Assembly (NCBI RefSeq): GCF_003268475.1
Contig: NZ_MCIF01000002.1
Coordinates: 698,015 to 762,014 of the forward strand
From: Thermogemmatispora tikiterensis
Lineage (GTDB): Bacteria > Chloroflexota > Ktedonobacteria > Ktedonobacterales > Ktedonobacteraceae
Length of the DNA: 64,000 nucleotides
Direction: 5' to 3'
Of this stretch, positions 26,168-34,694 are shown in pieces. The translations under genes were made by a program, and so were the position numbers. The notes under the pieces were generated by a model. The model saw only the letters and a program-made list of their open reading frames with translations, was not told the DNA's origin and made no database searches. Every line of letters starts with the position of its first letter. The first letter of the stretch is position 1.

Positions 26168-26861
26168 GCGTCTTCTCCTCACGACAGAATTGCTCCCACT
26201 TGCGCGCTGTGGCCGCCGGCCACCCGGCCCCTTCCCGCAGGCGCACTTCCTTGCGCTGCCAGCCCTGCCGCTGCTGCTCGGGGCTCAGGCTCTTCCAGAG
26301 CACCTCGTAGATAACCTCGCGGTAGCTGCGCGGATCAGGAGGGAAGAGCAACGCCTGCTGGCTGTCCTCCAGATAGAAGTAATGGCCTCGCTGACGGTAC
26401 CAGCGGCGGATTTCCTCCTGCTCCCGCACACGGATAGCTCTCGCCGCTAGCCGCTCAAGGCGCTGCTGATAGCTGGCAACACCGAAGGGAATGCAATGCA
26501 GATGCGCATGAAAAACGGTCTGACCAAAGACGCCGTGCTCCCAGAAGAGCAGGGGAGCATAGAAGCGGGAAGCAAAGCGGCTCACCAGGCGCTTGAGAGT
26601 TTCTAGCTCCTCATCAAGGGCCGCTGGCACAGCGCCGTAGCAAGCATAATGCTCCTTCGGTATGATCAGCAGATGACCCTCGACCAGCGGCGCATGGTCA
26701 GCAATGAGCAGGTAGGCCGGCGTCTCATGCAGAACAGTGGTCAGGGATGAACGATCGCAAAAGGCACAGGGAAGACCGGGCTGCGCCTGGGGTTCCAGAG
26801 CAGGCCGGCCTTCGCCAGAGAGGGGAACGCGGACCTGCTGGTCCGCATCCTGTGACGACAT
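26136..26861 (-). CDS. HIT-family nucleotide hydrolase/transferase
   Basis: This 241-residue histidine-triad protein has CAFCDR near residue 35, HLLIIPKEHYACYG, and the triad HAHLHCIPFG. A long helical C-terminal extension (about 120 residues beyond the triad) exceeds the usual 110-150 residue HIT size. Members cleave nucleoside phosphoramidates or dinucleoside polyphosphates. The ATG at 26861 has GGAG eight bases upstream; the 53 extra upstream residues look non-coding. It is co-directional with the flavin reductase upstream and the broken hydrolase downstream. Confidence 0.82.
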   Translation of the reverse strand: MSSQDADQQVRVPLSGEGRPALEPQAQPGLPCAFCDRSSLTTVLHETPAYLLIADHAPLVEGHLLIIPKEHYACYGAVPAALDEELETLKRLVSRFASRFYAPLLFWEHGVFGQTVFHAHLHCIPFGVASYQQRLERLAARAIRVREQEEIRRWYRQRGHYFYLEDSQQALLFPPDPRSYREVIYEVLWKSLSPEQQRQGWQRKEVRLREGAGWPAATARKWEQFCREEKTHAYTDRSRAG

Positions 26862-27044
26862 CAAACGGCTCCTTCTCTTCCTTGTCGTGGAGAGGCTCCC
26901 AGCGGGAGCGGGAGCCTGCAGCACAGCACCTTGCCTCGCGGCCTTGCACCGGCCCTGTCCCCACAACCACAAGATAGGCGGCCTCTTCCCGCCAGTCTGG
27001 GCCGGCCTGCCCGAGATCACGATACAGAAGAAACAGACAGTTCC

Positions 27045-27521
27045 TCAGCCAGCGTGACGGAAACCAGTCTCGGCCATTGTCAGGGGGGACCCCTCTCGCT
27101 GAACGCCGGCCTCTACTACCTCGGCCACGAGCACCGTCGAATCACCAGCGGGCACTGTATGCCGCACCTCGCAGGCGAGCCATCCCAGGGCCTCGTCCAG
27201 GATGGGACAGCCTCCGGGCCCGAGATGGCAGGCTACTCCCTCCAGCTTGCGCGGGTCGCGCAGCGCCGACTTGCCGAGCTTACCCGCCAGCTCACGCGCC
27301 CCCGACGGCAGAACGTTCACGACAAAGGTGCGACTGCGCAGGATCATCGGCAGCGAACGCGAGTCGTTCTCTACTGAGACCGCCACCAGCGGTGGCTCAA
27401 AGGAGACCTGCGTCAGCCAGTTGGCCGTGAAGGCGTTGACCTCTCCTCCATCGGCGCAGGATACGGCATACAGACCGTAGGTAAACAAGCGCAAGACGTG
27501 TTTTTTGGCAGCCAGATCCAT
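27045..27521 (-). CDS. Flavin reductase-like FMN-binding split-barrel protein
   Basis: This 158-residue protein has the flavin reductase domain pattern: an N-terminal LFTYGLYAVSCADGGEVNAFTANWLTQVSFEPPLVAVSV, then SRSLPMILRSRTFVVNVL and LACEVRHTVPAGDSTVLVAEVV. Such proteins reduce FMN with NAD(P)H for partner monooxygenases or simply bind FMN. The partner is not evident. It sits in the leftward run after the YbaK-like gene. Confidence 0.82.
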   Translation of the reverse strand: MDLAAKKHVLRLFTYGLYAVSCADGGEVNAFTANWLTQVSFEPPLVAVSVENDSRSLPMILRSRTFVVNVLPSGARELAGKLGKSALRDPRKLEGVACHLGPGGCPILDEALGWLACEVRHTVPAGDSTVLVAEVVEAGVQREGSPLTMAETGFRHAG

Positions 27522-27587
27522 AGGGCCAGCGTGCTCCTTCCTCCTCTTCTCCTGGGTTACGTGCCTTCTCTTCTGGCATCAGTCACG

Positions 27588-28088
27588 TCACGACTGCTGC
27601 TTGATGGCCGCCACTCGGCCCCCCGTCATCGCCTGCAGCTCGGCAGGCGTCAGGGCAAAGAGCGCCGAGGGCGTACCGGCAGCCGCCCAGATACGCTCAT
27701 AGTGCAGCAGATCTTCGTCGATGAAGGTCTCCAACGGCTCCCTATGCCCCACTGGCGGCACCCCGCCAATGGCAAACCCTGTCCGCTCCTTGACAAAGTC
27801 GGCATCGGCCCGCTCGATCGGCTCGCCAACCAGCTCTCCCAACCTCCGCTCATCCACACGATTGGCGCCGCTGGCCTCTACAAGGATCGGACGCCCACTC
27901 TCTCGACCGCGGAAGACCAGCGACTTGACAATCTGCCCCAGGGCACAGCCCACAGCTCGCGCTGCCTCGCTGGCTGTGCGGGTCGAAGTGGGCAGCTCGA
28001 CGACCTCACAGTGGAACCCTCCCGCGGTCAGCACCTCTTGTACACGACGCGCCGCCGGACTGAGATGGGCAAACTGCTCTGCAGACAT
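27588..28088 (-). CDS. YbaK/ProX-type aminoacyl-tRNA deacylase
   Basis: This 166-residue protein has the YbaK fold: VVELPTSTRTASEAARAVGCALGQIVKSLVF with the catalytic lysine, ILVEASGANRVDERRL, and FAIGGVPPVGH, the conserved Gly-Gly-x-Pro-Pro segment. These proteins hydrolyse mischarged aminoacyl-tRNAs in trans, for example Cys-tRNA(Pro) or Ala-tRNA(Pro). The ATG at 28088 gives the family N-terminus. It is 64 bases downstream of purA and probably co-transcribed. Confidence 0.88.
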   Translation of the reverse strand: MSAEQFAHLSPAARRVQEVLTAGGFHCEVVELPTSTRTASEAARAVGCALGQIVKSLVFRGRESGRPILVEASGANRVDERRLGELVGEPIERADADFVKERTGFAIGGVPPVGHREPLETFIDEDLLHYERIWAAAGTPSALFALTPAELQAMTGGRVAAIKQQS

Positions 28089-28152
28089 CGCTCCCTCTGT
28101 CCTCCTTTTCTGCTGGCGGGGAAGAGGCAACCTCGCCCTCTTGTCTCCCTTG

Positions 28153-29439
28153 CTAGGCCAGCACATCCTGAAGCTGGATGGTCCGCCCTCGCTGAGGGCT
28201 GACCGAGATCATGGCAATGGGCGTCTCCAGCAGCTCCTCCAGACGCCTCAGGTAATGCTTGGCCGCAGGCGGCAGGTCATCATAGTCGCTGATGCCGCTG
28301 GTGCTGCACTGCCAGCCCTCGACCTCCTCATAGACTGGCTCACAGGCCGCCAGGTCGTTGAGGTTGGCCGGCAGGCTGTGGATGGTTTTTCCATAGAGGC
28401 GATAGGCGGTGCAGATCTTAATTGTGGGAAAGGTGTCCAGGACATCCAGCTTGGTAATGACCATTGCGTCAAGGCCGTTCAGCTGGGCAACGAAACGCCC
28501 GGCCACTGCATCGAACCAGCCACAGCGCCGCGGTCGACCCGTGTTGGTCCCATATTCGTGGCCACGGCGCCGCATCTCTTCCCCTACGTCATCAAACAGC
28601 TCGGTGGGCATGGGCCCGCTGCCTACGCGCGTGATGTAGGCTTTGTACACGCCAATAACACGATCGATCGAACGGGGAGGCAAACCCGCCCCGCTGGCGG
28701 CGTTGGCCGCCAGCGTCGAGGAGGCCGTGACAAAGGGATACGTGCCAAAGTCGATGTCGAGCAACGCCCCCTGCGCCCCCTCCAGCAGGATGGTTTTCCG
28801 CTCGAACAGGGCCTCGTGGAGCATGGCCTGCGTGTCTGCAATATAGGGGCGCAGCCGCTGGCCGTAGCGGAAGTACTCGCCGTGGATCTCTTCCAGTGAG
28901 AGCGGGGGCTGACCATAGATCTGCGTGATCATGCGATTCTTCTGCTGCAGAATCGTTGCCAGTTTGCTTCGGAAGGTATCCACATCGAGCAAGTCGGCAA
29001 TGCGAATGCCGCTGCGGGCATGCTTGTCGACATAGGCCGGGGAGATTCCGCGCTGGGTACTGCCGATCTTCTCTTCTCCGCGCGCCTCCTCCTCCAGCCG
29101 GTCGAGCAGAAAGTGATAGGGCATCACCACATGGGCACGCTCACTGATATAGAGGCGCGAGATATCAACCCCTTGCCGCTCCAGCTCTTCCATCTCCTCC
29201 AGTAGACCTCGCGGGTCAACGACTACGCCGTTGCCAATGATACAGGAGGTCTGCGGATAGAGTATCCCCGAGGGAATGAGACGGAAGACGAACTCCCCCT
29301 TCTCATGGACAACGCGATGACCCGCGTTGCTCCCCCCCTGATAGCGAACCACGAAGTGCGCCCGCGCCGCCAGCTCATCGACAATCTTCCCTTTCCCCTC
29401 ATCCCCCCACTGGGCGCCAATAACTGCAACTACCGCCAT
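28153..29439 (-). CDS. purA: Adenylosuccinate synthetase
   Basis: At 428 residues this matches the family closely. It catalyses IMP + aspartate + GTP to adenylosuccinate, the first committed step to AMP. Signatures are VIGAQWGDEGKGKIVDEL (GTP loop with the catalytic Asp), GGSNAGH with the catalytic histidine, IGNGVVVDP, STQRGISPAYVDK, EGAQGALLDIDFGTYPFVT and GRPRRCGWFDA. The ATG at 29439 has AGGAAGAG upstream and gives the exact family N-terminus; the frame remains open 370 bases further without relevance. It heads a leftward run of five genes. Confidence 0.97.
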   Translation of the reverse strand: MAVVAVIGAQWGDEGKGKIVDELAARAHFVVRYQGGSNAGHRVVHEKGEFVFRLIPSGILYPQTSCIIGNGVVVDPRGLLEEMEELERQGVDISRLYISERAHVVMPYHFLLDRLEEEARGEEKIGSTQRGISPAYVDKHARSGIRIADLLDVDTFRSKLATILQQKNRMITQIYGQPPLSLEEIHGEYFRYGQRLRPYIADTQAMLHEALFERKTILLEGAQGALLDIDFGTYPFVTASSTLAANAASGAGLPPRSIDRVIGVYKAYITRVGSGPMPTELFDDVGEEMRRRGHEYGTNTGRPRRCGWFDAVAGRFVAQLNGLDAMVITKLDVLDTFPTIKICTAYRLYGKTIHSLPANLNDLAACEPVYEEVEGWQCSTSGISDYDDLPPAAKHYLRRLEELLETPIAMISVSPQRGRTIQLQDVLA

Positions 29440-29815
29440 AGCACTGCTCTTCCTCTTCTTCTGCTTCCTGATTGCTCTCTCAAGCTCTCCCCTATCCAGG
29501 ATACCACCCTCGCCCATCTTTCTCAACGTCACATTGCAGATTGCAGGTCGCCTGGAACGGGCCCAGAACCAACCGACCAACCAGCCAACCAACCTTCCCC
29601 CCTGCTGGCCCTCCTCCGCCCTCTCCCCCTCTCTCGCCTGTCCGTCTGCCCGTTTCACGCTCCCCAGCCAGCGAGAAGCCCCTGACGTGAGCACCAGGCT
29701 CATCGCGGGGCTGTCCCTGCAGAGTGCGCGGTCTCTCTCCTTCCTGTCGGCGAGCCTCGCGTCTGGTCCAAACAATACCTTGCTCCACCACCGCTCGCCC
29801 GGCCCCACTCGGCCC
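29440..29815. other. Intergenic region upstream of purA
   Basis: About 375 bases with no supported gene. It includes a CCAACCAA-rich simple stretch near 29575-29600. No riboswitch of the purine, PRPP or guanidine types was recognised. The purA promoter should lie here, but no clean -35/-10 pair was seen on the minus strand. Confidence 0.4.
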
Positions 29816-29839
29816 GCTCACCAGCTCAGCTGGCTGAGC
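29816..29839 (-). terminator. Compact hairpin after the zinc-ribbon gene
   Basis: GCTCA-CCAGCT and AGCTGG-C-TGAGC form an 11-bp stem with one bulge and a one-base apex (probably opening to a small loop), 24 bases past the zinc-ribbon gene stop. No U-tract follows on the minus strand. Confidence 0.4.
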
Positions 29840-29862
29840 GACTTCTCCTGGCCGCCTCCTGC

Positions 29863-31218
29863 TTACACAAACTGGAAGGTCGCCAGCATGGTCGCAAAAT
29901 ACTGCGCATTCATTTGATCAAACTGATCACGTGGGGCCTGAATCTCGATCAGATAGGCCCTGCCCTGATAGACCGTGGCATATACCTGGATGTGATCCTG
30001 GCTCTGCTGCTGATAATCAGCAGAGGCCGCGCGCCAGGTAGTCCCGCCGATCGTGGTGGTAGTCGTCGGGCTGACGTTGGTCGCTCCGGGTAACTGCGCG
30101 ATCTCGTTGGCCACCAGCTGATCAGGCGTCTGGTTGGTCGCTCCCGGCACCTTGAAGGAGGCGGTAACCTCACTACTGGCGGGACTGGTAAAACGGATAC
30201 CCGTGCCGTCGGGTGTCGAGCTTTGGCTCCAACCGCTCGGATACTGGGTCGTGAAGCCCTCGTTGACGCACTGATCACACCAGGCAAAGCCAGGATTGGG
30301 CGGCGGCGTCGGCGAAACCGCTGGCGAAGGGGTTGGGGTCGGGCTGGGCGTCGGACTGGGCGTCGGCGTCGGACTGGGCGTCGGACTGGGCGTCGGACTC
30401 GCCGCCGTTGTAGCCGTCGCTGTCGGCACCGCAGCCGTCTGCGAGCCCCCCCGCATCAAGACGAAGGCCCCCAGCAAGATCAGCAGGAAAAGCACCACCA
30501 CGGCCCCCACAGCCGTCACGACTATCCAGGTGTTCCGCTGACCTGGACCGCCACCTGGCTGCGGGCGGGGTGGGAAACCACCTCCGTAGGTCTGCCCCGG
30601 TCCACCAGGCCCCGGGTAGGTGCCGGGGCTGGCAAAGCCGGTTTGCCCCGGCTGATACGGCAGCATGGTCGGCGGGTAAGGCGTGCCTGCCCCCGGGTAG
30701 GGCTGCTGCACCCCCGTGCCGTATGGCGCCCCCGCCGGCGCCTGATAGCCTGTTGGGTAGCCCGTGGCCGCCGCGGGAAATTCCGCCTGGGGCAGCTGAC
30801 CTGGCTGCCCATAGCCGGCCCCAGCACCGGCCATCCCTGCACCCGCCGCCGGCATGGCCTCTGTCGCCTCCTGATAGAACTCTGTTCGCTGGCTCGGCGC
30901 CGGCGTCCGCGGCCCTCCTCCGAGCGCGCTGCTCGACATCGGCTCGGTCGCCCAGGGCGAAGGTGGGCCCGGCGTCGCGCTGCCCGCGCCTGGACCCCCC
31001 CCAGGCCCTGCCGGATAGGGCCCGGGCGGCGGTGAGACCCCTCGGCTGTAACTCTGCAAGAGTCCGCTCCTCGACCCCGGTGGGGGTGGCGTTCCCGTCA
31101 TCTGCGTCGGCTGCGCCGGCGACCCCGGGGACGTGAGCGCCGCACCACACTGCCCACAAAATGCCTCATCTGGCCCCACCTGGCTGCCGCACTGCGGACA
31201 GACACTGTATTGAGACAT
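29863..31218 (-). CDS. Zinc-ribbon, proline-rich, single-pass membrane protein
   Basis: This 451-residue protein has distinct segments. A zinc ribbon (CPQCG and CGQCG, residues 8-26) is followed by a long Pro/Gly/Tyr-rich stretch (30-225) and one membrane helix (about 232-258, VTAVGAVVVLFLLILLGAFVL). Then come a Thr/Pro/Ser spacer of TPSP units (270-305) and a C-terminal globular domain of about 145 residues resembling PsbP/DUF1795-type lipid- or ligand-binding folds. The zinc ribbon should be cytoplasmic and the C-terminal domain outside. This layout is frequent in Ktedonobacteria and Actinobacteria, without known function. AGGAGG precedes the ATG. The downstream hairpin likely ends its transcript. 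Confidence 0.7.
   Translation of the reverse strand: MSQYSVCPQCGSQVGPDEAFCGQCGAALTSPGSPAQPTQMTGTPPPPGSRSGLLQSYSRGVSPPPGPYPAGPGGGPGAGSATPGPPSPWATEPMSSSALGGGPRTPAPSQRTEFYQEATEAMPAAGAGMAGAGAGYGQPGQLPQAEFPAAATGYPTGYQAPAGAPYGTGVQQPYPGAGTPYPPTMLPYQPGQTGFASPGTYPGPGGPGQTYGGGFPPRPQPGGGPGQRNTWIVVTAVGAVVVLFLLILLGAFVLMRGGSQTAAVPTATATTAASPTPSPTPSPTPTPSPTPSPTPTPSPAVSPTPPPNPGFAWCDQCVNEGFTTQYPSGWSQSSTPDGTGIRFTSPASSEVTASFKVPGATNQTPDQLVANEIAQLPGATNVSPTTTTTIGGTTWRAASADYQQQSQDHIQVYATVYQGRAYLIEIQAPRDQFDQMNAQYFATMLATFQFV
30338..30401 (-). repeat. 12-bp tandem repeat encoding the TPSP spacer
   Basis: The unit GTCGGACTGGGC (plus strand) recurs with small changes about five times and encodes Thr-Pro-Ser-Pro on the minus strand. 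It forms the extracytoplasmic spacer of the zinc-ribbon protein and could change in length by slippage. Confidence 0.7.
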
Positions 31219-31384
31219 TGAGTCCGTAATCCTCCTGGGTAACGCTGTTAGTGCTGCCTGTTTGCTCGTGAGCCAGCCTCTCGCGATTCCACCCTGAGTG
31301 TAGCAGATCTGCCAGGAATTTGCCAGATACTTCCCCTTTTGAGTGAGCGTCTAGCTCCTCTCCTCCTGCCTGGCACCTGCTACC

Positions 31385-31972
31385 CTACTCCTCCTGTACA
31401 GACCGCTCAGCCTCCGCCGGCTGGAAACCTGGCTCCAGTACCACAACCACCTGTCGCAGCCCCTCACCGGGATCATGATAATAGGCAAGCAGCCGCTCAG
31501 AAAGCCAGTGGGCACAGGTCGCCTCGGCAACCAGGTCACCCGCAGCTGCCGCCGTCAGCGGCAGGCTCTCCGTGAATGGCCCACAGAGGATAAGCCAGAC
31601 CCAGGGGATCTGCTGCTCCTTGTTGACACGCCGCATGGTCTCCCGGTCGGTGCCGCTGGCTCCATATGGCCCCCCCGGATGACTGTGATAGACCCCGATC
31701 ATCTGACCAGGATAGGCCAGCTCCAGTTGCAGAACGTCCTCCGGCGCGAACTCGAAGTAGACTGGCGACTCGGCAACATTGGGTAGGGGGTGAACGGCGG
31801 CGACGCGCCAGTTCCCCCCCGCATCCACCTCTCCTCGGAGCAGTCCGCAGGCTTCGATCTCCCGCCGGTCCCAGATATCGCGGAGCAGCGCGCGCTGCAC
31901 CTCACAGGGGAGCACAACTTTGCCCCTTCCTCCATCTGCCCCAGGTCCGGCCTTCCACGCTTCCTGTGACAT
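31385..31972 (-). CDS. JAMM/MPN-family (M67) metallopeptidase
   Basis: This 195-residue protein has the JAMM zinc site: glutamate in EACGLLRG (about residue 45) and HSHPGGPYGASGTD (about 100-113). These give the E...HxHx(10)D arrangement of isopeptidases and CysO-cysteine hydrolases. Bacterial members release groups from ubiquitin-like carriers such as CysO in sulfur or cysteine metabolism. No ThiS/CysO or E1-like gene is adjacent, so the substrate is unknown. GGAGGGAAGGA precedes the ATG. It lies between the HAD gene and the zinc-ribbon gene on the same strand. Confidence 0.83.
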   Translation of the reverse strand: MSQEAWKAGPGADGGRGKVVLPCEVQRALLRDIWDRREIEACGLLRGEVDAGGNWRVAAVHPLPNVAESPVYFEFAPEDVLQLELAYPGQMIGVYHSHPGGPYGASGTDRETMRRVNKEQQIPWVWLILCGPFTESLPLTAAAAGDLVAEATCAHWLSERLLAYYHDPGEGLRQVVVVLEPGFQPAEAERSVQEE

Positions 31973-32080
31973 TCCTTCCCTCCTCAGATGCTACTGACAG
32001 TGATGCCCCCTACTGCTTGCAGATGATAAAGCACCGTTCCGCTCCCTGACAAGCCTCTGCCCAGCTGTCACCGACCCTGG

Positions 32081-32770
32081 CTAGTGATTGGAACCCGCGA
32101 GCAAGAAGTCAGCGGCTTCGTAACGGCGCAGTTCGCCAATGGCCTCAACGCTCCTATCGGCCTGATAATGCCCCGGGCGCTGCAGCCCCTCCTCAGCATG
32201 CCTCCCCTGGTGGACAAAGACCGTGGTCAGACGCTCTCCCAGCTGAGACTTGCAGGCAGCCAGCAGATCGAGCCGGTCGTCGATGGCTACGTAGTGCTCG
32301 CCCGGGTAGCGCCCCATGGTCTCCTCCAGGTGTCGCTCCTTATGGTCATAGATGAGGACACGCCCCCCCACGGCCTCGGCAAGGTGGCTGTTGACGATCT
32401 TTTCGGCCTGGAAGAGATGATCGCCGTCAGAGACGATGACGGTCAGTCCGAGGCGGCTCAGATGCTCCAGTGTCTCTCGCGCCTCGGGATAGAGGGCCGC
32501 AGCAAATGGGTACTGCTCGAAGAGGGCACAGGCGTGCCGGAAGGTCACTTCCGGTAACTCCTGCAGGGGTGTTTGGGCCCGCAGTCGGGCCAATGCCTGG
32601 GGAATGTCGACGACGCCACGCTCGTGGCGTACCGCTTCGTAGAGACTCCAGAAGCGCTCTGTCAAGACCTCCCCAAGCACGGCGCGCAGTTCGCTCTCAA
32701 GCTCGGCTTTGACGTGGTCGTTGTTGAGCAGCGTATTGTCGACATCGATCCAGAAGACGAGTGCAGGCAT
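32081..32770 (-). CDS. HAD-superfamily hydrolase
   Basis: This 229-residue HAD protein has motif I WIDVDNTLLNND, with the nucleophile and acid aspartates, a helical cap (residues 20-85), motif II VIVSDGDHL, a lysine in AEKIVNSHL and motif IV HYVAIDDRLDLL. It probably is a phosphatase for a small phosphoester. The ATG at 32770 has AGGAGG six bases upstream; the ATG at 32794 is less likely. It may head a transcript with the JAMM and zinc-ribbon genes. Confidence 0.82.
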   Translation of the reverse strand: MPALVFWIDVDNTLLNNDHVKAELESELRAVLGEVLTERFWSLYEAVRHERGVVDIPQALARLRAQTPLQELPEVTFRHACALFEQYPFAAALYPEARETLEHLSRLGLTVIVSDGDHLFQAEKIVNSHLAEAVGGRVLIYDHKERHLEETMGRYPGEHYVAIDDRLDLLAACKSQLGERLTTVFVHQGRHAEEGLQRPGHYQADRSVEAIGELRRYEAADFLLAGSNH

Positions 32771-32953
32771 GCTTTCCTCCTTTGTCTGGCTCATATGCCC
32801 CAGCCCCGATCAGGACCTGGTCCCGACGACGCACCAGCCCTCGCTCAGCGAGCGCCAACGCCCGGGAGCTATCTTCAGGACGACGAGGCCGGCACGCTGG
32901 CTACAGGCGGGAAGGGGACCCCGGCCACGCCCGGCCAGGCCAAAGGCTCCCCC

Positions 32954-33180
32954 TGTTACTCGCCGGTCTGGTGCGCTATAATGCCAGGGGACGGCAGACG
33001 ATCAAAGCGCCGTCGTCCCTGCAGGCCCAACCTGACCGACCAGCAATGGACCGGTCCGGTCCCGTCTCGTCCCGTCGGCCCACATCTTGTGCACGGCCAG
33101 AGGTACAACCGGGCGGACCGAGCGCGGATAAGCCATCTCTTCTCTGCTTTTTACACGAGCGATCCGCTCTCTGTGTGAGA
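32954..33180 (+). promoter_or_regulatory. Promoter and structured leader of the ATP-grasp gene
   Basis: TGTTAC (32954-32959), 17 bases and TATAAT (32977-32982) form a plausible promoter. The resulting leader of about 200 bases includes a bulged hairpin (GGGAC/GTCCC around 32989-33019), GGACCGGTCC near 33048 and CTCTC-N5-GAGAG near 33159-33173 just before the start codon. No known riboswitch class matches. The rest of 32771-33188 holds no gene. Confidence 0.4.
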
Positions 33181-33188
33181 GATAGACA

Positions 33189-34559
33189 ATGTGTGCCATG
33201 AACAGTCAGCAACCACAGCGACCGTCATCACCTTCCTCACAGCCGACGACTGACGAGCGCCAGCGGGTCCTCCTCTTGATGACACCCGCTACGTACCGGG
33301 GAGGAGCATTCGTCAGCGCCGCTCGTCGCCTGGGGCTGGAGATCGTCGTCGGCCTGGACACGCCACCGGGCCTGGCCTCCAGCCGGTCGCCGGAGGTCCT
33401 GGCCCTGGACTTTAAAGCGCCGGAGGAGGCCGTGCAGCGCATCGTCTCCTTCGCCCGCGAGCACCCGCTGCAGGCTGTGCTCTCGGTCGATGATAGCGCC
33501 GTTGAGCTGGCGGCCCTGGCCAGCGCGGCTCTCGGCCTGCCTTGCAACGCGCCGGATGCCGCCGAGGCGGCACGCGATAAGTATCTGATGCGCCAGCGCA
33601 TGGCCGCTGGCGGCGTGCCCTGCCCGGTCTTCCGACACTTCCCGCTGACCGCCGATCCCGCAGCCATCGCCCACACCGTCAGCTATCCATGCGTGCTCAA
33701 ACCTCTGCGCCTCTCGGGCAGCCGCGGCGTCATTCGCGCCAATACCCCCGAGGAGTTTGTGACCGCCTTTTACCGCCTGAAGCGCATCGTCCTCGCTGAG
33801 GGCTTTGATGAAGGGTCGACGGGCTTCCTGGTCGAGGACTTCATTCCTGGCTTCGAGGTTGCCCTGGAGGGACTGCTGACCGCTGGGCAGTTGCAAGTTC
33901 TGGCCCTGTTCGATAAGCCCGACCCGCTCGATGGGCCGTTCTTCGAAGAAACCATCTACGTCACTCCTTCGCGTCTGCCCGCCGCTGTTCAGGAAGCTAT
34001 CCGCTCCTGCGTGGAGCGAGCCGCGGCCTCCATTGGTCTGCGCGAAGGCCCGGCCCACGCCGAGCTGCGCGTCAATGAGCAGGGACCGTGGATGTTAGAG
34101 ATCGCTGGGCGCTCAATAGGAGGACTGTGCTCGACGATTCTGGAGTTCGGGGCAGGCATGTGCCTGGAGGAGCTGATCTTGCGGCACGCTCTGGGAAGAG
34201 AGCTGCCCTCGCTGGAGCGCCGCCCGGAGGCCGCCGGAGTCATGATGATCCCTATCCCCCAGGCTGGCATGCTCAAGGGCGTGTCGGGGATCGAAGAGGC
34301 CAGACAGGTCCCCCTCATTACGGGCGTTGAGATCACCGCACCGCTGAACAATCCACTGGTACCGCTGCCAGAAGGCGCCAGTTACCTGGGCTTCATCTTC
34401 GCCCGGGGAGAGTCACCCGCAGCAGTCGAGGAGGCCCTGCGCTCTGCCCATCGCTGCCTGCGCTTCGACATTCGTCGCGAGCTGCCCGTGCTCAACGCCG
34501 CCCTGACGCCACCCGCGCCACCGACGCCCTCTGAGCGCGCCCACCCCCACTGGGGCTAG
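33189..34559 (+). CDS. ATP-grasp ligase (L-amino-acid-ligase-like)
   Basis: This 456-residue ATP-grasp protein begins with a Rossmann-like preATP-grasp part (RVLLLMTPATYRGGAFVSAARRLGLEIVVGLD). It continues with the ATP domain DKYLMRQRMAAGGVPCP, YPCVLKPLRLSGSRGV and EDFIPGFEVALEGL, and metal ligands in AELRVNEQGPWMLEIAGRSIGG. A C-terminal domain (about 350-430) resembles the second C-domain of L-amino-acid ligases such as BacD. Such enzymes join carboxylates to amines through acyl phosphates. The ATG at 33189 and one at 33198 are both possible; ribosome binding sites are weak. It converges on the radical SAM gene, so any functional link is by neighbourhood only. Confidence 0.83.
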   Translation: MCAMNSQQPQRPSSPSSQPTTDERQRVLLLMTPATYRGGAFVSAARRLGLEIVVGLDTPPGLASSRSPEVLALDFKAPEEAVQRIVSFAREHPLQAVLSVDDSAVELAALASAALGLPCNAPDAAEAARDKYLMRQRMAAGGVPCPVFRHFPLTADPAAIAHTVSYPCVLKPLRLSGSRGVIRANTPEEFVTAFYRLKRIVLAEGFDEGSTGFLVEDFIPGFEVALEGLLTAGQLQVLALFDKPDPLDGPFFEETIYVTPSRLPAAVQEAIRSCVERAAASIGLREGPAHAELRVNEQGPWMLEIAGRSIGGLCSTILEFGAGMCLEELILRHALGRELPSLERRPEAAGVMMIPIPQAGMLKGVSGIEEARQVPLITGVEITAPLNNPLVPLPEGASYLGFIFARGESPAAVEEALRSAHRCLRFDIRRELPVLNAALTPPAPPTPSERAHPHWG

Positions 34560-34694
34560 CCTCCGTCTGGTCTGGACTGGGCCGAGGCGGGCGCGCTCCT
34601 CTGCGGCCCTCTCCAGGCGGCTACCGTGCTCATCACCCCTCCTTCGCCCACGCCCTCTTCTGGTACCGCGCCTGGCCACGCGAGAGCGCGGCGT

